Below are positions 4,586 through 5,959 of a stretch of DNA of 5,959 bases, in pieces (position 1 is the stretch's first letter; each line of letters opens with the position of its first letter). A program made the position numbers and the translations under genes. The notes under the pieces are model-generated. The model saw nothing but the letters and a program-made list of their open reading frames with translations. It did no database searches and was not told the DNA's origin. The DNA is taken from NCBI GenBank assembly GCA_947458525.1, contig CANHAG010000091.1, positions 1 to 5,959 of the forward strand, given 5' to 3'. Source of the stretch: Rhodospirillaceae bacterium (GTDB lineage: Bacteria; Pseudomonadota; Alphaproteobacteria; Rickettsiales; UBA3002).

Positions 4586-5959
4586 CTAAGGCAGGCGCAG
4601 GCCGTATTCTTTGAGATATCCGGCCAGCGCCCGGCGGTTCGATTCCAGCCCGTCATTACTGTAGCCTTCGCAGCGTGCGACCAGCACGTCCTGCGTGTTG
4701 GAAGCCCGCAGCAGCCACCAGCCTGAGGCGTTACTCACCCGCACACCGTCCAGCAAATTCACCCGTGCGCCCTCATGCACAAGGCGTCCGGCAAGGGCGG
4801 TGATGATAGGTTCTTTTTCTGCCGCCGCACACGGAATGCGCCATTCCTTGGAATTATGCAGTACGGGCAGCTCCGCCACCAGCGCGCTTAGGGGCTGGCT
4901 GCGCGCGATCACAATACGAATCAGCCGCAGCGCAGCATAAAGCGCATCGTCAAAGCCGAAATATTCATCCGCAAAAAACAGATGCCCACTGGCCTCACCG
5001 GCAAAGAGCGCGCCGGTTTCGCGCATTTTGTCTTTAATGAGGGCATGGCCGGTTTTCCACATGACCGGGCGGCCGCCATGGCGCTGTACATCGGTGAAAA
5101 ACTGATCACTGGTTTTCACATCGGCAATGAACGTCGCATCCGGATGGCGCGCCAGCATATCGCGGGCAAACAACATCAGCAGATGATCGGGGCTCACGCG
5201 CCTACCACGCTCATCCACCACCCCCAGCCGGTCGCCATCGCCGTCAAAGGCCAGCCCCATCAGGCAGCTGCGCTGACGCACGATTTTCTTCAGGTCTCTC
5301 AGATTTTCTTCTTCGCACGGGTCGGGGTGGTGATGGGGGAAGCGCCCGTCCACCCGCGTATAAAGCGTAATGGCGCGGCTTCCTTCGCCGCCCACGAGCG
5401 CTTCAATGACTTCGCCTGCGGCACCATTGCCCGCATCCCACGCAATCGGCAGATTGGAGATATCACGCCCGGGTGGCAGCACTTTATATAAGCGCGCGAC
5501 ATACTCCCCAAGCACCGAGATTTCTTCGCTATGACCGCGGCCACTGATGGTGTGCCCTTCGGCCAGCCGGCGGCGCAGAGCAAGAAGTGCATCACCATGC
5601 AGACTCACTCCGCCCAGTGTAAATTTTGCACCATTATATTCGCGCGGATTATGCGATCCCGTCACCATCACGGTTGCTTCGGCGGCAAGATGCTGGCCGG
5701 CGAAATAACACATAGGGGTGGGGCCAAGCCCTGCATCCAGCACCACGGCGCCGGTGCTCGTAAGCCCTTCGCGCATGGCGCGGGCAAGAGCGGGCGAGGA
5801 AAGCCGCCCGTCACGCATCAGCAGGATGCGCGGGGCAGCACGACCGGTGCGGTCTATCACCTCGCTGGCGAAGGCGCGGGCAATCTCGTAGCCATCTTCC
5901 GGATGGAGTGTTTCGCCAAACCGCCCGCGCATATCATAGGCCCGAAACAGGGAAGGATC
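4586..5959 (-). CDS. Phosphomannomutase/phosphoglucomutase, AlgC/ManB type (first few codons outside the window)
   Basis: Converts mannose-6-P to mannose-1-P and/or glucose-6-P to glucose-1-P through a phosphoserine enzyme, supplying sugar nucleotides for polysaccharide, LPS or glycan synthesis. All four alpha-D-phosphohexomutase loops are present; residue numbers count from the first visible codon. They are the catalytic serine loop TGSHNP (Ser102), the metal loop DGDGDR (Asp 239, 241, 243), the sugar-specificity loop GEASGH (321-326) and the phosphate-binding loop RASNT (418-422). These positions lie within a few residues of Pseudomonas AlgC (463 residues), so the gene is nearly complete. 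The ATG at 5932 is not the start: the frame continues upstream as DPSLFRAYD joined to MRGRFGE, the conserved FRAYDxRG N-terminus, to the window edge. The stop is TAG 4588-4586. No clear intrinsic terminator follows. The Ala in GEASGH replaces the Met of AlgC, a tolerated variant in the family. Substrate preference cannot be read from the sequence. Confidence 0.95.
   Translation of the reverse strand, partial: DPSLFRAYDMRGRFGETLHPEDGYEIARAFASEVIDRTGRAAPRILLMRDGRLSSPALARAMREGLTSTGAVVLDAGLGPTPMCYFAGQHLAAEATVMVTGSHNPREYNGAKFTLGGVSLHGDALLALRRRLAEGHTISGRGHSEEISVLGEYVARLYKVLPPGRDISNLPIAWDAGNGAAGEVIEALVGGEGSRAITLYTRVDGRFPHHHPDPCEEENLRDLKKIVRQRSCLMGLAFDGDGDRLGVVDERGRRVSPDHLLMLFARDMLARHPDATFIADVKTSDQFFTDVQRHGGRPVMWKTGHALIKDKMRETGALFAGEASGHLFFADEYFGFDDALYAALRLIRIVIARSQPLSALVAELPVLHNSKEWRIPCAAAEKEPIITALAGRLVHEGARVNLLDGVRVSNASGWWLLRASNTQDVLVARCEGYSNDGLESNRRALAGYLKEYGLRLP

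Noticed and set aside
4982..5491. 169-codon plus-strand open frame inside the phosphomannomutase gene
   Set aside because: Antisense shadow of a clearly conserved enzyme; no family motif and no start signals. The same applies to plus-strand frames at 13-228, 553-900, 1216-1590, 1753-2103 and 3095-3421.
5930..5932. ATG as start of the phosphomannomutase
   Set aside because: The conserved FRAYD residues lie upstream of it in frame and the frame is open to the window edge, so the true start is outside.

Overview
The window reads as a chromosomal segment of a proteobacterium, most likely an alphaproteobacterium. This rests on the protein flavour, the carA/carB sequences, the paralogous prepilins with a GD(M)xNATAFWG motif and the GC-rich palindromic repeats; no rRNA or other marker fixes the taxon. 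All convincing genes lie on the minus strand, so transcription runs from high to low coordinates.

Region 5959-4586 holds an AlgC/ManB-type phosphomannomutase/phosphoglucomutase. It is almost complete; only its first few codons lie outside the window. Region 4585-4460 is a short intergenic stretch with a good sigma70-type promoter (-35 4537-4532, 17-nt spacer, -10 4514-4509). Its 5' UTR carries an 11-bp tandem repeat and a small hairpin that overlaps the ribosome-binding site.

Region 4459-2438 holds two tandem, paralogous type IV prepilin/pseudopilin-like genes, probably co-transcribed. In both, a well-placed Shine-Dalgarno and ATG (4459 and 3405) are separated from the conserved GFSLIEL prepilin motif by about 240-270 nt filled with GC-rich palindromes. 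Some of these sequences are shared exactly between the two genes. The downstream paralogue is out of frame with its good start, so it is either disrupted or uses a weak start inside the repeats.

Region 2361-1 holds carA (glutaminase subunit of carbamoyl-phosphate synthetase), then a minimal nucleotidyltransferase (MNT), then an HI0074-type HEPN protein, then the start of carB (large subunit, cut by the window edge). The four genes overlap end to start by 1, 8 and 8 nt. The MNT has the GSX10DXD motif and the HEPN protein the RX4HXY motif of the MntA/HepT (type VII-like) toxin-antitoxin family. A TA-like module nested and translationally interlocked between the two subunits of an essential metabolic enzyme is the most notable feature here. 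The two paralogous prepilins with repeat-filled leaders come second.
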